Positions 1-10,008 of a DNA stretch of 64,000 bases are shown here, piece after piece. The stretch comes from Burkholderia anthina (GTDB lineage: Bacteria; Pseudomonadota; Gammaproteobacteria; Burkholderiales; Burkholderiaceae): the NCBI RefSeq assembly GCF_001547525.1, contig NZ_CM003768.1, positions 2,914,001 to 2,978,000 of the forward strand, in the 5' to 3' direction. Within the stretch, counting starts at the first letter, position 1; every line of letters begins with the position of its first letter. The notes beneath the pieces are model-generated. The model was not told where the DNA came from and ran no database searches. It worked only from the letters and a program-made list of their open reading frames with translations. The position numbers were made by a program, and so were the translations under genes.

Positions 1-750
1 GCCGCTTTCCTGCTGCACGACCGTCACGTTGTTGCGCTCGCCCCAGACCGCCAGCTGTTCGCGCGCGGCCGCGCGGAACGTGTCGCCGGCGGCCAGCAGC
101 ACCGACTGGTCGAAGCTCTGCAGATGCTTCGCGAGCTTGCCGATGCTGGTCGTCTTGCCCGCGCCGTTCACACCGGCGATCATCATCACGAGCGGCTGCG
201 CGCGGCCGAGCATCAGCGATTTCTCGAGCGGCGCCAGCAGCTCGACGAGCAGGTCGTGCAGCGCATCCTTCACCTGCTGCGGATCGGTCAGCCGGCCCGC
301 GCGCACCTTCTCGCGCAGCGCGCCGAGCAGGTATTCGGTCGCGTCGACGCCCGCGTCGGACATCAGCAGCGCGGTTTCGAGCTCCTCGTACAGGTCCTCG
401 TCGATCTTCGTGTTGACGAAGACGCCGGTGATGCTCGAGCCCGTCTTCGCGAGCCCCGTTTTCAGGCGTGCGAGCCACGACTTCTTCGCGGAGGCGTCCT
501 GCTGCGGCGGCGGGACGATCTCGACCGTCTCGACGACTTCGTCGCGGCCGTCGTTGGTCGGCGTGACCGTCATCACGACGGCCGGCGCGGCCGGTTGGGC
601 GCTCGCCTGCGGCAGCTCGGCCGCGGGTGGCGCGTCGAGCGCGGGCGCGTCGGCGTCGGACGCTTCGTCCGCTTGCTGCGCGTCGGCCGATCGCGATTCC
701 GCCGGATCGGGCTCCTGCGTTTTCTTGAATCGTTTGAAGAAACTGAACAT
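1..750 (-). CDS. ftsY: Signal recognition particle receptor FtsY, 3' part missing
   Basis: SRP receptor GTPase that docks SRP-ribosome complexes at the inner membrane. The start is ATG at 750-748, and the gene runs off the left edge after about 250 codons of an expected 370-400. The N-terminus is a short basic patch (MFSFFKRFKK) followed by an acidic, Ala/Pro-rich A-domain to about residue 85. The four-helix N domain comes next, then the start of the GTPase G domain with the P-loop GVNGAGKTT at about residue 195 and the downstream DTFRAAA motif. It is divergent from rsmD, with a 218-nt gap that must hold both promoters. The ftsY-rsmD-coaD neighbourhood is common in proteobacteria, so identity is not in doubt. 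Confidence 0.96.
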   Translation of the reverse strand, partial: MFSFFKRFKKTQEPDPAESRSADAQQADEASDADAPALDAPPAAELPQASAQPAAPAVVMTVTPTNDGRDEVVETVEIVPPPQQDASAKKSWLARLKTGLAKTGSSITGVFVNTKIDEDLYEELETALLMSDAGVDATEYLLGALREKVRAGRLTDPQQVKDALHDLLVELLAPLEKSLMLGRAQPLVMMIAGVNGAGKTTSIGKLAKHLQSFDQSVLLAAGDTFRAAAREQLAVWGERNNVTVVQQESG

Positions 751-968
751 GGTCTGGCGTCGGGAAGAGGGCGGGCCGCCGCCGGGGGCGGGGGCGCCGG
801 ACGGGCCGTTCTGCGTTCGCGTGGGCGCGGCGCTCGGCGGCCGAAACCGTGCATTTTATCAGTGCGGCGTGGCGCTCGCGTCAGCGCGCGTCGCCGCTGT
901 GGTAACGTGCGCCTGTTTGGCGGCGCGCGGCTGCGCGCGTCCGGTCCCTCCGTTGTCGATATTCCCGA

Positions 969-1583
969 ATGTCCCGTTCCTCTTCCGGCCGCTCAGCGGC
1001 CCCTTCCGGCCGCGGCAAGCCGCACACGATCCGCATCATCGGCGGCGACTGGAAACGCACGCCGCTCGCGGTGCTCGATCTCGACGGCCTGCGCCCGACG
1101 CCCGATCGCGTACGCGAGACGCTGTTCAACTGGCTCGGCCAGGATCTCGAAGGCTGGCGCTGCCTCGACCTGTTCGCGGGCACCGGCGCGCTCGGCTTCG
1201 AGGCCGCGTCGCGCGGCGCGGCGAGCGTCGTGATGGTCGAGCGCCATCCGCGCGCGGCGCACCAACTGCGTGCGATCAAGGACAAGCTCGGCGCCCGTTC
1301 GGTCGAGATCGCCGAAGCCGATGCGCTGCGGCTCGCGGCCGGGCTCACGCCGGGCGCGTTCGACGTCGTGTTCCTCGATCCGCCGTTCGACGACCTGGCC
1401 GCGCTCGAGCGCGCGATCGCGCTGGCGGCGCCGCTCGTCGCGACGGACGGCGCGCTGTACGTCGAAACGGGGGCGGAACTCGATCCGGCCGCGCACGACG
1501 CGCTGGCTGGCTGGCAGGTGGTGAAGCGCGGCAAGGCGGGGGCGGTTCACTATCATTTGCTGCGGCGCGAAAATGATGAATAA
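969..1583 (+). CDS. rsmD: 16S rRNA (guanine(966)-N(2))-methyltransferase RsmD
   Basis: A 204-residue SAM-dependent methyltransferase that modifies G966 of 16S rRNA in the assembled 30S subunit. Visible motifs are the N-terminal basic RIIGGDWKR segment, RETLFNWL, the SAM-binding motif I LDLFAGTGALGFEAASRGA at about residue 75, and the catalytic DPPF motif (FLDPPFDD) near residue 137. The length fits the family (about 200). A basic Ser/Arg/Gly tail precedes the first motif, so a slightly later start is possible. It is followed 111 nt downstream by coaD in the same direction, as in many beta- and gammaproteobacteria. Confidence 0.96.
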   Translation: MSRSSSGRSAAPSGRGKPHTIRIIGGDWKRTPLAVLDLDGLRPTPDRVRETLFNWLGQDLEGWRCLDLFAGTGALGFEAASRGAASVVMVERHPRAAHQLRAIKDKLGARSVEIAEADALRLAAGLTPGAFDVVFLDPPFDDLAALERAIALAAPLVATDGALYVETGAELDPAAHDALAGWQVVKRGKAGAVHYHLLRRENDE

Positions 1584-2192
<609 letters not shown>

Positions 2193-2236
2193 CGCGGCGT
2201 CGGCCGGTTTCGTTGCGAGGCCGGCCGACGGCCTGA

Positions 2237-2518
<282 letters not shown>

Positions 2519-2566
2519 TTCTGCGCTGACGCGCGCGCCTCGATTGGCCCGCGCGCCGCGCTTTCG

Positions 2567-2594
2567 GATCGGCGCCGCCCGGCGCCGATCTTTC
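2567..2594 (+). terminator. Hairpin terminator between ferredoxin and convergent hisC
   Basis: A perfect 10-bp stem (GATCGGCGCC, 4-nt loop, GGCGCCGATC) is followed by TTTCC on the + strand. The short T run makes it a moderate terminator for the coaD-ferredoxin transcript. There is no T tract on the other strand. Confidence 0.6.
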
Positions 2595-2598
2595 CGTG

Positions 2599-3666
2599 TC
2601 AGGCCAGCAGCGCGCGCAACGCCGCGACGAGCGCATCGCATTCGGCATCGGTGCCGACGGTGATACGCAGGTGCTGGTCGATCCGCGGCAGCCGGAAGTG
2701 CCGCACGAAAATTTCCCGTTCCTTCAGCTTCGCCGCGATCGTGCCCGCATCGTGCGCGGGATGGCGCGCGAACACGAAATTCGCGGCCGACGGCACGATC
2801 TCGAAGCCGAGTGCGCCGAGCGCATGCGTGAGCCGCGCGCGGCTGTCGATCACGCGCCGGCAGGTGGCGTTGAAATGATCGGTGTCTTCATACGCGGCCT
2901 GTGCGGCAACCTGCGCGAGCCGGTCGAGCGGGTACGAGTTGAAGCTGTCCTTCACGCGGTTCAGCGCGTCGATCAGCGCCGCATCGCCGAACGCGAAGCC
3001 GACGCGCATGCCCGCGAGCGAGCGCGCCTTCGACGTCGTATGCACGACGAGCAGGTTCGGATGACGGTCGATCAGCGTAATCGCCGACTGCGCGCCGAAA
3101 TCGACGTACGCTTCGTCGATCACGACGACCGACGACGGATTCGCGGCCGCGATCCGCTCGACGTCCGCGAGCGGCAGCGCGCGCCCGGTCGGCGCATTCG
3201 GGTTCGGAAACAGCACGCCGCCGGCGTCGTCGAGATAATCGTCGACGCGGATCGAGAAATCGTCCGCGAGCGGCACGACCGTGGTCTCGACGCCGTACAG
3301 GCGCGCGTAGGTCGGGTAGAAGCTGTACGTGATGTCGGGAAAGCGTAGCGGCCGGTCGTGCTTGAGCAGCGCCTGGAACGCGTGCGCGAGCACTTCGTCG
3401 GAGCCGTTGCCGACGAACACCTGCCCGGGCTGGATGCGGTGATGGGCCGCGACCGTCTCGCGCAGCGCGCGCGCGACCGGGTCCGGATAGCGGCGCAGCG
3501 TGTCGCCGGTGTCGCCGAGTTCGCGTGCGATCGCCGCGACGACGCGCGGCGACGGCGGATAGGGATTCTCGTTGGTGTTCAGCTTGACGGGGTGCGCGAG
3601 CGCGGGCTGTTCGCCCGGCACGTAAGGCACGAGTTGCTGAACGACGTCGCTCCAGTAACGGCTCAC
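2599..3666 (-). CDS. hisC: Histidinol-phosphate aminotransferase
   Basis: PLP-dependent class I/II aminotransferase that converts imidazole acetol phosphate and glutamate to histidinol phosphate. Visible features are [11 protein letters not shown] near the N-terminus (substrate loop), the GNGSDEVL cofactor motif, [15 protein letters not shown], and the PLP-lysine segment [22 protein letters not shown] start at 3666 gives 355 residues (MSRYWSDVV...) and is preceded by AGGAG at about 8 nt. The TTG at 3687 is the less likely alternative. The gene stands apart from any his operon, so it may be a second copy (hisC2) that could also act on aromatic amino acids. That last point is inference. Confidence 0.92.
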   Translation of the reverse strand: MSRYWSDVVQQLVPYVPGEQPALAHPVKLNTNENPYPPSPRVVAAIARELGDTGDTLRRYPDPVARALRETVAAHHRIQPGQVFVGNGSDEVLAHAFQALLKHDRPLRFPDITYSFYPTYARLYGVETTVVPLADDFSIRVDDYLDDAGGVLFPNPNAPTGRALPLADVERIAAANPSSVVVIDEAYVDFGAQSAITLIDRHPNLLVVHTTSKARSLAGMRVGFAFGDAALIDALNRVKDSFNSYPLDRLAQVAAQAAYEDTDHFNATCRRVIDSRARLTHALGALGFEIVPSAANFVFARHPAHDAGTIAAKLKEREIFVRHFRLPRIDQHLRITVGTDAECDALVAALRALLA

Positions 3667-3784
3667 CGCTTGGCTCCTGTCGGGCAAAAACGTCCAGATT
3701 ACCGCATGTGCGCGTCGCGGTGGGGCGGGCGAGGCCGCCCGGTTGCGCGGGACAGCCGATGCACCGGGCCGCTGCGACGGGCGA

Positions 3785-4384
3785 TCAGTTGCGATGCAGT
3801 TGCATCGTCGCGCGGTCGAGTTCGCCCTTGACGACCATCGGCATCACGGCGAGCGCGCGTTCGATCGATGCGTCGATCACGTCCTGTTCCTCGCGGCGCG
3901 GCGGCTTCAGCACGAAGTTCGCGACGTCGGGCTTCGCGCCGGCGCGCGCACTTTCCGGAATCAGGTCGCGCGGATGGCCGATGCCGATCCGCAGCCGCCA
4001 GTATTGCTGCGACGACAGATGCGCGGTGATGTCCTTCAGCCCGTTGTGGCCGCCGCTGCCGCCGCCGAGCTTCAGCTTCACGGTGCCGGGCGGCAGATCG
4101 AGCTCGTCGTGCGCGACGAGGATCTGGTCGGGCAGGATCTTGAAGAATTGCGCGAGCGCGACGACCGACTGGCCGGAGCGGTTCATGTAGGTCTGCGGCT
4201 CGAGCAGATGGACTTCCTCGCCGTGCAGGCGCGCTTTCGCGTAGAAGCCGTGGAAGCGGCGTTCGTCGCGCAGCGTCGTGCCGGCTTCGCGGGCGAGCTG
4301 GTCGACCAGCCAGAAACCGGCGTTGTGGCGCGTCGCGGTGTATTCCGCCCCGGGATTGCCGAGGCCGACGATCAGTTTGATCAT
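3785..4384 (-). CDS. pth: Peptidyl-tRNA hydrolase
   Basis: Recycles peptidyl-tRNAs released from stalled ribosomes. The 199 residues begin [12 protein letters not shown]. The catalytic His lies in ATRHNAGF (about residue 22), followed by QTYMNRSG and the Asp in [10 protein letters not shown], with [13 protein letters not shown] in the active-site loop. The ATG at 4384 matches the family start exactly. It follows rplY on the same strand, the conserved rplY-pth order, but a rho-independent terminator lies between them, so read-through or a separate promoter is needed. Confidence 0.97.
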   Translation of the reverse strand: MIKLIVGLGNPGAEYTATRHNAGFWLVDQLAREAGTTLRDERRFHGFYAKARLHGEEVHLLEPQTYMNRSGQSVVALAQFFKILPDQILVAHDELDLPPGTVKLKLGGGSGGHNGLKDITAHLSSQQYWRLRIGIGHPRDLIPESARAGAKPDVANFVLKPPRREEQDVIDASIERALAVMPMVVKGELDRATMQLHRN

Positions 4385-4420
4385 GACGTTTCGAAGGCGG
4401 CGGCGGCCGCCTGGGCGCAG

Positions 4421-4456
4421 AAAAAGAAAAACCCGCCGGGCAAGCCGCGGCGGGTT
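4421..4456 (-). terminator. Rho-independent terminator after rplY
   Basis: On the minus strand an 8-bp stem (AACCCGCC with GGCGGGTT, about an 11-nt loop) is followed by a U-rich tract, seen as aaaaagaaaa on the + strand. It sits just downstream of the rplY stop and upstream of the pth start. Confidence 0.8.
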
Positions 4457-4502
4457 GCGTCGACCGTTTCGCGAAACGGATCGATGGGGCGCAGGCAGCC
4501 GC

Positions 4503-5108
4503 TCAGGCAGCCGGCGTTTCGCCTTCTGCTGCGTCCGACACGGCACCAGCCGGGATCGTCGCCGACGCGACAACCGGGTTTTCCACGTCGACGTGCGCGA
4601 CCAGCGTCACGCCCTTCGGCAGTGCGATGTCCTTCGCGTGCAGCGACTGACCGGCTTCGATCTTCGACAGGTCGACTTCGAGGAACTCCGGCAGGGCAGC
4701 CGGCAGGCACTCGACTTCGATTTCCGTCGCGACGTGCGAAACGACCGCGCTCGACAGCTTGACGGCCGGGCTGACTTCAGCGTTCAGGAAGTGCAGCGGC
4801 ACCTTCGTGTGCAGCTTCTTCTTCGCGTCGACGCGCTGGAAGTCCACGTGCAGCACCAGTTGCTTGAACGGGTGGTATTGCACGTCGCGCAGCAGAACCT
4901 GTTGCGACTGGCCGGCCACTTCGAGATCGAGGATCGACGAGTGGAAAGCTTCCTTCTTCAGGGCGTGCCACAGGGCGTTGTGATCGAGTTCGATCTTTTG
5001 CGGGGCGGCTTCGCCACCGTAAACGATACCCGTGGTCTTACCGGCGTTGCGCAGGCGGCGGCTCGCACCCGTACCTTGCTGTTGGCGCTCGAAAGCGACG
5101 ACTTTCAT
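4503..5108 (-). CDS. rplY: 50S ribosomal protein L25/general stress protein Ctc
   Basis: 5S rRNA-binding ribosomal protein of the long (Ctc/TL5) type, 201 residues. It has an N-terminal L25 beta-barrel of about 95 residues ([46 protein letters not shown]) and a C-terminal Ctc domain ending in an Ala/Glu-rich tail. The ATG at 5108 is preceded by GGAG at 7 nt; an upstream in-frame ATG at 5120 has no conserved residues. It lies downstream of prs on the same strand but is separated from it by a strong terminator. Confidence 0.96.
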   Translation of the reverse strand: MKVVAFERQQQGTGASRRLRNAGKTTGIVYGGEAAPQKIELDHNALWHALKKEAFHSSILDLEVAGQSQQVLLRDVQYHPFKQLVLHVDFQRVDAKKKLHTKVPLHFLNAEVSPAVKLSSAVVSHVATEIEVECLPAALPEFLEVDLSKIEAGQSLHAKDIALPKGVTLVAHVDVENPVVASATIPAGAVSDAAEGETPAA

Positions 5109-5211
5109 GTGATTCTCCAATGGCTGCCCGCGACCAGGCAGTAAAACGGGGCCATCAAATGGCGGCCCCCGATGAAACGGCCGGGGTTTCGTCTATCCCG
5201 TCCGATTGTGC

Positions 5212-5239
5212 AAAAAGCGAAGCGTTGCCGCTTCGCTTT
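5212..5239 (-). terminator. Rho-independent terminator after prs
   Basis: An 11-bp perfect stem (AAAGCGAAGCG with CGCTTCGCTTT, 4-nt loop) is followed on the minus strand by TTTTTGC. It would end prs transcripts before rplY. Confidence 0.85.
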
Positions 5240-5269
5240 CCGCGCATGCTTTGTTGCGTCGACTCGCGA

Positions 5270-6232
5270 TCAGGATTCCGCGAACAGCGACATCACCGAA
5301 TCGCCGCGGCGAATCCGCGAGAACGTCTCGGCCAGCAGGCTCGCGCTCGTCAGCGAGCGGATCTTCGAGCACGCCAGCGATTCGGCCGACAGCGGGATCG
5401 TATCGGTGACGACCAGCTCGTCGAGTGCCGATGCGGCGATGCGGTCAGCGGCGCCGCCCGACAGCACCGGGTGCGTCGCGTAGGCGAACACCTGCTTCGC
5501 GCCGCGGTCCTTCAGCACTTGCGCGGCCTTGCAGAGCGTGCCGGCCGTATCGACCATGTCGTCCATGATCACGCAGGTGCGGCCTTCGACTTCACCGATG
5601 ATGTTCATCACTTCGGCGACGTTCGCCTTCGGGCGACGCTTGTCGATGATCGCGAGATCGCAGTTGAGCTGCTTCGCGAGCGCCCGGGCACGCACCACGC
5701 CGCCGACGTCCGGCGACACGACGAGCAGATCCGAGTAGTTCTGCTTGCGCAGGTCGCCCAGCAGGATCGGCGTCGCGTAGATGTTGTCGACCGGGATGTC
5801 GAAGAAGCCTTGAATCTGGTCGGCGTGCAGATCCATCGTGATGATCCGCTCGACGCCGGCGATTTCCAGCATGTTCGCGACGACCTTCGCCGAGATCGCG
5901 ACGCGCGCCGAACGCGGGCGGCGATCCTGACGGGCATAGCCGAAGTAGGGGATGGCAGCGGTGATCCGGCCGGCGGATGCGCGCTTGAGCGCATCGACCA
6001 TGATCATCAGTTCCATCAGGTTGTCGTTCGCCGGTGCGCACGTGGATTGCAGGACGAAGACATCCTTGCCGCGCACGTTTTCCTGGATCTCGACCTGGAT
6101 CTCGCCGTCGGAGAAACGGCTGACCATTGCTTTGCCGAGGGGAATACCAAGGATACTGACGACTTCCTGGGCGAGCGCGGGATTCGCGTTGCCAGTAAAG
6201 ACCATCAGGCCATCATGGCTGTGGCTGCTCAT
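5270..6232 (-). CDS. prs: Ribose-phosphate pyrophosphokinase
   Basis: Makes PRPP from ribose 5-phosphate and ATP, feeding purine, pyrimidine, histidine and NAD synthesis. The 320 residues match class I enzymes. Visible are the N-terminal [13 protein letters not shown], the SDGEIQVEI flexible loop region, the [11 protein letters not shown] metal-binding segment, [10 protein letters not shown], and the PRPP-binding loop [13 protein letters not shown] near residue 218. It lies immediately downstream of tRNA-Gln and ispE on the same strand, the standard beta- and gammaproteobacterial order. Confidence 0.97.
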   Translation of the reverse strand: MSSHSHDGLMVFTGNANPALAQEVVSILGIPLGKAMVSRFSDGEIQVEIQENVRGKDVFVLQSTCAPANDNLMELMIMVDALKRASAGRITAAIPYFGYARQDRRPRSARVAISAKVVANMLEIAGVERIITMDLHADQIQGFFDIPVDNIYATPILLGDLRKQNYSDLLVVSPDVGGVVRARALAKQLNCDLAIIDKRRPKANVAEVMNIIGEVEGRTCVIMDDMVDTAGTLCKAAQVLKDRGAKQVFAYATHPVLSGGAADRIAASALDELVVTDTIPLSAESLACSKIRSLTSASLLAETFSRIRRGDSVMSLFAES

Positions 6233-6276
6233 CGTGCACCTGCTTCAGGCTTGGGCGGGAAATGCGGGAAAATTTT

Positions 6277-6353
6277 TGGCAGGGGAGGAAGGACTCGAAC
6301 CCTCGCATGCCGGAATCAAAATCCGGTGCCTTGACCAACTTGGCGACTCCCCT
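6277..6353 (-). tRNA. tRNA-Gln (anticodon TTG)
   Basis: A 77-nt cloverleaf including an encoded 3' GCCA. The acceptor stem AGGGGAG pairs with CTCCCCT. The anticodon arm is CCGGA-TTTTGAT-TCCGG, with TTG in the anticodon position. The T arm GAGGG-TTCGAGT-CCTTC (one mismatch tolerated) is in place. It lies between ispE and prs. Confidence 0.96.
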
Positions 6354-6408
6354 ACACTTAACTGATAACTTCACCGAACTTGTGTAGGCCGTTCGGCAAA
6401 GTAAAACT

Positions 6409-7290
6409 TCATGACGCGAAAGCGAAGAGCGGATGCTCGTTCAGGCTCTCGGCAACTGCGCCATTCCAACTGGCGGGCAGTTTGGCTTTCGCCGCTTCTG
6501 CCTCGTGCTTGCTGTGAAACGCTGCAAACACACTTGCTCCGGAGCCGGTCATCCTCGCGGGGGTCACATCATACAACCATTTGACCACCTGCGCAACTTC
6601 CGCGTACTTCCTTGTTACAACTTCCTGCATATCGTTCCGGCCGAAGCTATCTGGCCATCCCGCATCGCTGGTTTGCTGTGCAAGAAAGTCAGCAATTGTG
6701 ACGGGCTTCGTATCTCTTGTCAATAACTCATCTGAAAATATTTCAGCGGTCGGGACATGAACGCGTGGCGTCACAACCAGGAACCAGCGAGTCGGCAATT
6801 CTACCTCAGCTAATTCTTCTCCGATACCCTCCGCGAACGCATTTTTTCCGAAAATAAAAAACGGGACGTCGGCGCCGAGTTTGACCGCGAGCGACTGGAG
6901 TTCCGCGCGCGGCAGATCCAGTTGCCACAGGCGGTTCAGCGCGAGCAGCGTCGTCGCCGCGTCGGAGCTGCCGCCGCCGAGGCCGGCGCCCATCGGCAGG
7001 ATCTTGTCGATCTCGATGTCGACGCCGTGCGCCGCGCCCGTATGCGCTTTCAGCAGATTGGCCGCGCGCACGACGAGATCGCTTTCCTCGGGCACGCCCG
7101 GCACGTCGGTCACGCGTGCGACGCGGCCGTCGTCGCGGCGCGTGAAGTGCAGCGTGTCGCCCCAGTTCAGCAGCTGGAATACGCTCTGCAGATCGTGATA
7201 GCCGTTCGGACGGCGGCCGGTGATGTGCAGGAACAGGTTGAGTTTCGCGGGCGCCAGGCAGTTGCGCAGCGAGCGGGTCGAATCGGTCAT
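6409..7290 (-). CDS. ispE: 4-diphosphocytidyl-2-C-methyl-D-erythritol kinase
   Basis: GHMP-family kinase of the MEP isoprenoid pathway, 293 residues. The substrate motif [20 protein letters not shown] is near the N-terminus, the ATP loop [13 protein letters not shown] is near residue 100, and the C-terminal GHMP motif is [12 protein letters not shown]. The ATG at 7290 matches the family start. Base composition is uneven: the first half is typical (about 67 percent GC), while from about 6870 down to the stop it falls to roughly 50-55 percent, with many A- or T-ending codons. This suggests replacement of the 3' half by recombination next to the tRNA. The reading frame and motifs are intact. Confidence 0.96.
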   Translation of the reverse strand: MTDSTRSLRNCLAPAKLNLFLHITGRRPNGYHDLQSVFQLLNWGDTLHFTRRDDGRVARVTDVPGVPEESDLVVRAANLLKAHTGAAHGVDIEIDKILPMGAGLGGGSSDAATTLLALNRLWQLDLPRAELQSLAVKLGADVPFFIFGKNAFAEGIGEELAEVELPTRWFLVVTPRVHVPTAEIFSDELLTRDTKPVTIADFLAQQTSDAGWPDSFGRNDMQEVVTRKYAEVAQVVKWLYDVTPARMTGSGASVFAAFHSKHEAEAAKAKLPASWNGAVAESLNEHPLFAFAS

Positions 7291-7318
7291 GCGGGTATCG
7301 GGGCTTAAGCGCGCGTGC

Positions 7319-7939
7319 TCACTGATCGAGCACGAGCTTGATGTCGAGCGGCGGCGTCGCGCGCACGAGGTTGACACGTTTGACGCCCGTGGCCGGGGCA
7401 TCCGCGTAGGCAAGGTAGTCGATCGTCCAGCCGTCCTGGCGGAGCTGCTTGATGCGCGTGCCGTCGGCCGGGTCGCGCACCGTTTCCGCGGGCGTCGCCG
7501 GCGCGGCGGTGGGCAGCAGCCAGTAGCGCAGGCCCGCGAGCGGCAACTCGAAGCCGAGCGCTTTCTGCATCAGGTCGCCGACGTCGGGCGCATATTGGGT
7601 CGGGCGGTTCGGCAATTCGAGCGACGCCGCGCGCGGCGTCGATTTCACGACCGCGAGTGTCTGGCCGAGCGGGCTGCGCAGTTCGAGCGACACGTCGTCG
7701 CCGTGCTCCTGCCAGTCGAAGTTGCCGTACACGTTCTGCGGGTTGCCGAGACGATCGTCGTACCGCACCGCGAAGCGGCCGTGGTACGCATGGGTCGCCG
7801 CCGTCTGCAGCACGGCGCCCGTCGGTGCGTTGGCCGACGGCGGCGTGCTCGCGCAGCCGGCGAGCACGAGTGCCGCGCCGGCCGCGGCCAGCGTGCGCTG
7901 CGCGCGCGAGGGCAGGGAAAACATCGGGAACATCCGCAT
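7319..7939 (-). CDS. lolB: Outer-membrane lipoprotein receptor LolB
   Basis: Receives lipoproteins from LolA and inserts them into the outer membrane. The 206-residue precursor has a signal peptide ending in the lipobox LAGC at about residues 30-33. The mature part carries [11 protein letters not shown], the [23 protein letters not shown] stretch typical of LolB, and [10 protein letters not shown]. The ATG at 7939 overlaps the stop of the upstream TPR gene (TGATG), implying translational coupling. Downstream ATGs at 7933 and 7924 are alternatives. Gene order TPR-lolB-ispE is conserved in Burkholderiales. Confidence 0.93.
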   Translation of the reverse strand: MRMFPMFSLPSRAQRTLAAAGAALVLAGCASTPPSANAPTGAVLQTAATHAYHGRFAVRYDDRLGNPQNVYGNFDWQEHGDDVSLELRSPLGQTLAVVKSTPRAASLELPNRPTQYAPDVGDLMQKALGFELPLAGLRYWLLPTAAPATPAETVRDPADGTRIKQLRQDGWTIDYLAYADAPATGVKRVNLVRATPPLDIKLVLDQ

Positions 7940-9762
7940 CAAAGGTCGTTGATCTGCAGGCGTTTCAGCGTCTGCACGAGCGTTTCGTTGTCGGGTTCGA
8001 GCTTCCGCGCGGCGCGCCACGCGTTGCGCGCGTCGTCCTGCGCGCCGCTCTTCCACAGCACTTCGCCGAGATGCGCGCCGATTTCGGCGTTCGGCTGCAG
8101 TTCGTATGCGCGCTGCAGCACCTTCGTCGCGCCGGCCGTGTCGCCCATCCGGTACTTCACCCAGCCGAGGCTGTCCATGATGTATGCGTCGTTCGGCGCG
8201 AGCGACATCGCCTTGTCGATCAGCTTGCTGGCCTCGGGCAGGCGCTGGTTGCGGTCGGCGAGCGAATAGCCGAGCGCGTTGTAGGCCTGCGGATTGTCGG
8301 GCTGCGTACGGATCAGCTCGCGCAACTGCTTTTCCATCGTCGCGTAGTGGCCCGTCTTTTCGGCCGCCATCGCGTAGTCGTAGCGCAGGTCGGGATCGTC
8401 CGGGAAGTCCTGGACGGCCTGTCCGAGCCGCGCTTCCGCTTCCGGATAGCGCTTCGCGGTGAACAGGATCGACGCATCGGTGCGCGCCACCACGGCCGCG
8501 TCGCGCGGATCCGTGATCGGCAGGTTGTCGAGCACCTTGCGCGCCTCGTCGGTCTTGCCCTGTTTCTGCAACAGTTGCGCGCGCGTGATCTGCGCGGGCA
8601 GGTAGTGCTGGCTCGTCTGGTCGACCTTGTCGAGCCATTGCGACGCCTGCGCATCGTTGTTCTGGTCGATCGCGATCTGAGCGAGGTAGATGTAGCCCTG
8701 GCCGACGTCGAGGTTCGGCTGCTTGTCGCCGAGCTGCACGTACTGCTTCAGGTAGCCGGTCGCCTCGTCGAGTTTCTTCTGCTGGATCTTGATCAGCGCG
8801 AGCGCCATCAGCGGCGTCGGATCCTTCGCGTCGAGCTTGCGCATCGTCTCGAACTGCTTCTGCGCATCGTCGAGGCGGTCGTCGGCGAGATAGAGCTGCG
8901 ACAGCGCGAGCCGTGCGTCGCGTGACTTCGGATTCTGCTGAACATATTTCTCGAACGACGCGATGCCCGCCGCGCGTTCCGCCGGCCCCATCTGCGACAG
9001 CATCAACGCAGCCGGCAGGTAGTCGGGGCGGATCTGCAGCGCCTGCTTCAGCGACTGCGCGGCGCCGTCCTTGTCGTCGACCGCAAGCTGCTGGCGTGCG
9101 ATCGCGAGCTGCGCCTCGGGGCGGCTCATGTCGTTCTTCAGCATGTCCTTCAGCACCGCGAGGCCGCCGACGCGGTCGGGGCCGCGCACGAGCAGCGCCT
9201 GCAGCGCGAGGATCGCCGGGCCGCGCGTCTCGCCGGTCGCGCGGGCCAGCTCGCGCGCGAGCATCGGCTGCGCGTCGGCCGGCTTGCCGGCGAGCACCAG
9301 CAGCGCGGCGTCGACCTGCGACGCGCGGTTCGAATCCGGCGCGTACTGACGCCACAGATTCGCGGCGGACAGCGCGTCGGCCGGGCTCTGTGCGCCGAGC
9401 GCGATTTCGGTCGCGCGCTGCGCCATGCGCGGATCGCGCGTGTCGCGGGCGAGCGCGAGGTAGGTCTGGTAGGCCGGCGCCGGCTGGTTGCGCTGGAGCG
9501 CGACCTCGGCGGCGAGCACCTGGTAGACGATCTGGCTCGTCAGCGGCACGCCGGGGAGATTCTTCTGCTCGTCCGGCATCACATGCTCGAACGCACCCTG
9601 CGGCTGCGCGTCGTCCGATGCCGGATCCTGCGCGTGGGCCGGGAAGGCGGTGAGGGTCCAGGCGGCAAACAGCGCGGCGCCGAGTGCACGACGGACCGGG
9701 AAGGCGCGCGCGCCGCGCACGGCGGCGGGGCGCTTCTGAAGCAGCTTCGAGGGCAGAGTCAT
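7939..9762 (-). CDS. Exported tetratricopeptide-repeat protein
   Basis: A 607-residue protein with a signal peptide (basic start, hydrophobic AALFAAWTLTAFPAHA, cleavage near residue 45), so it is probably periplasmic or outer-membrane associated. The rest is a helical-repeat array: TPR-like units such as YNALGYSLADRNQRLPEA and DSLGWVKYRMGDTAGA are clear in the C-terminal third (about residues 480-580), with more degenerate units before. Its specific role is unknown. Position and overlap with lolB suggest an envelope-biogenesis function, which is inference. The gene diverges from mutM. Confidence 0.85.
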   Translation of the reverse strand: MTLPSKLLQKRPAAVRGARAFPVRRALGAALFAAWTLTAFPAHAQDPASDDAQPQGAFEHVMPDEQKNLPGVPLTSQIVYQVLAAEVALQRNQPAPAYQTYLALARDTRDPRMAQRATEIALGAQSPADALSAANLWRQYAPDSNRASQVDAALLVLAGKPADAQPMLARELARATGETRGPAILALQALLVRGPDRVGGLAVLKDMLKNDMSRPEAQLAIARQQLAVDDKDGAAQSLKQALQIRPDYLPAALMLSQMGPAERAAGIASFEKYVQQNPKSRDARLALSQLYLADDRLDDAQKQFETMRKLDAKDPTPLMALALIKIQQKKLDEATGYLKQYVQLGDKQPNLDVGQGYIYLAQIAIDQNNDAQASQWLDKVDQTSQHYLPAQITRAQLLQKQGKTDEARKVLDNLPITDPRDAAVVARTDASILFTAKRYPEAEARLGQAVQDFPDDPDLRYDYAMAAEKTGHYATMEKQLRELIRTQPDNPQAYNALGYSLADRNQRLPEASKLIDKAMSLAPNDAYIMDSLGWVKYRMGDTAGATKVLQRAYELQPNAEIGAHLGEVLWKSGAQDDARNAWRAARKLEPDNETLVQTLKRLQINDL

Positions 9763-9787
9763 GGAAATCCGTTCGATGTTTCAACCG

Positions 9788-9809
9788 ATTGTAACGCGCT
9801 CGCTACAAT
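9788..9809. promoter_or_regulatory. Possible divergent promoter core or operator for the TPR gene and mutM
   Basis: ATTGTA and TACAAT form an inverted repeat separated by 10 nt. TACAAT on the + strand and TACAAT on the - strand each resemble a -10 box, reading toward mutM and toward the TPR gene respectively. No convincing -35 boxes were found, so this may be an operator rather than promoters. Confidence 0.3.
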
Positions 9810-9856
9810 ACACGCACGATCGTGATAGGGTCCGCTTGCCTGTGGAATCCCGATGC

Positions 9857-9911
9857 GAATGCCCGAAATCGCGCGCCTCGCGTGCTGCCGGGCGGGCGAT
9901 TTCGGGCATTC
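9857..9911. repeat. Perfect 16-bp inverted repeat with 23-nt loop
   Basis: The arm at 9857-9872 (GAATGCCCGAAATCGC) is exactly complementary to the arm at 9896-9911 (GCGATTTCGGGCATTC). It lies in the 246-nt gap between the TPR gene and mutM. There is no T tract on either side, so it is not a standard terminator. It would form a long stem in the mutM leader if transcribed. Confidence 0.9.
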
Positions 9912-10008
9912 CCGTGTTTCATTCGGGGGAGTCGCGAGAGCGGCCGCTCGCGCGGCGGCGCATGCGCGTTCCCCATGCAAGCAGACCGTAGCCTCAGACC
10001 CGCAAAAC

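Noticed and set aside
6277..6353. An integrated element at tRNA-Gln
   Set aside because: No integrase gene or duplicated tRNA 3' end was seen; only the composition change in ispE remains, and it is reported separately.
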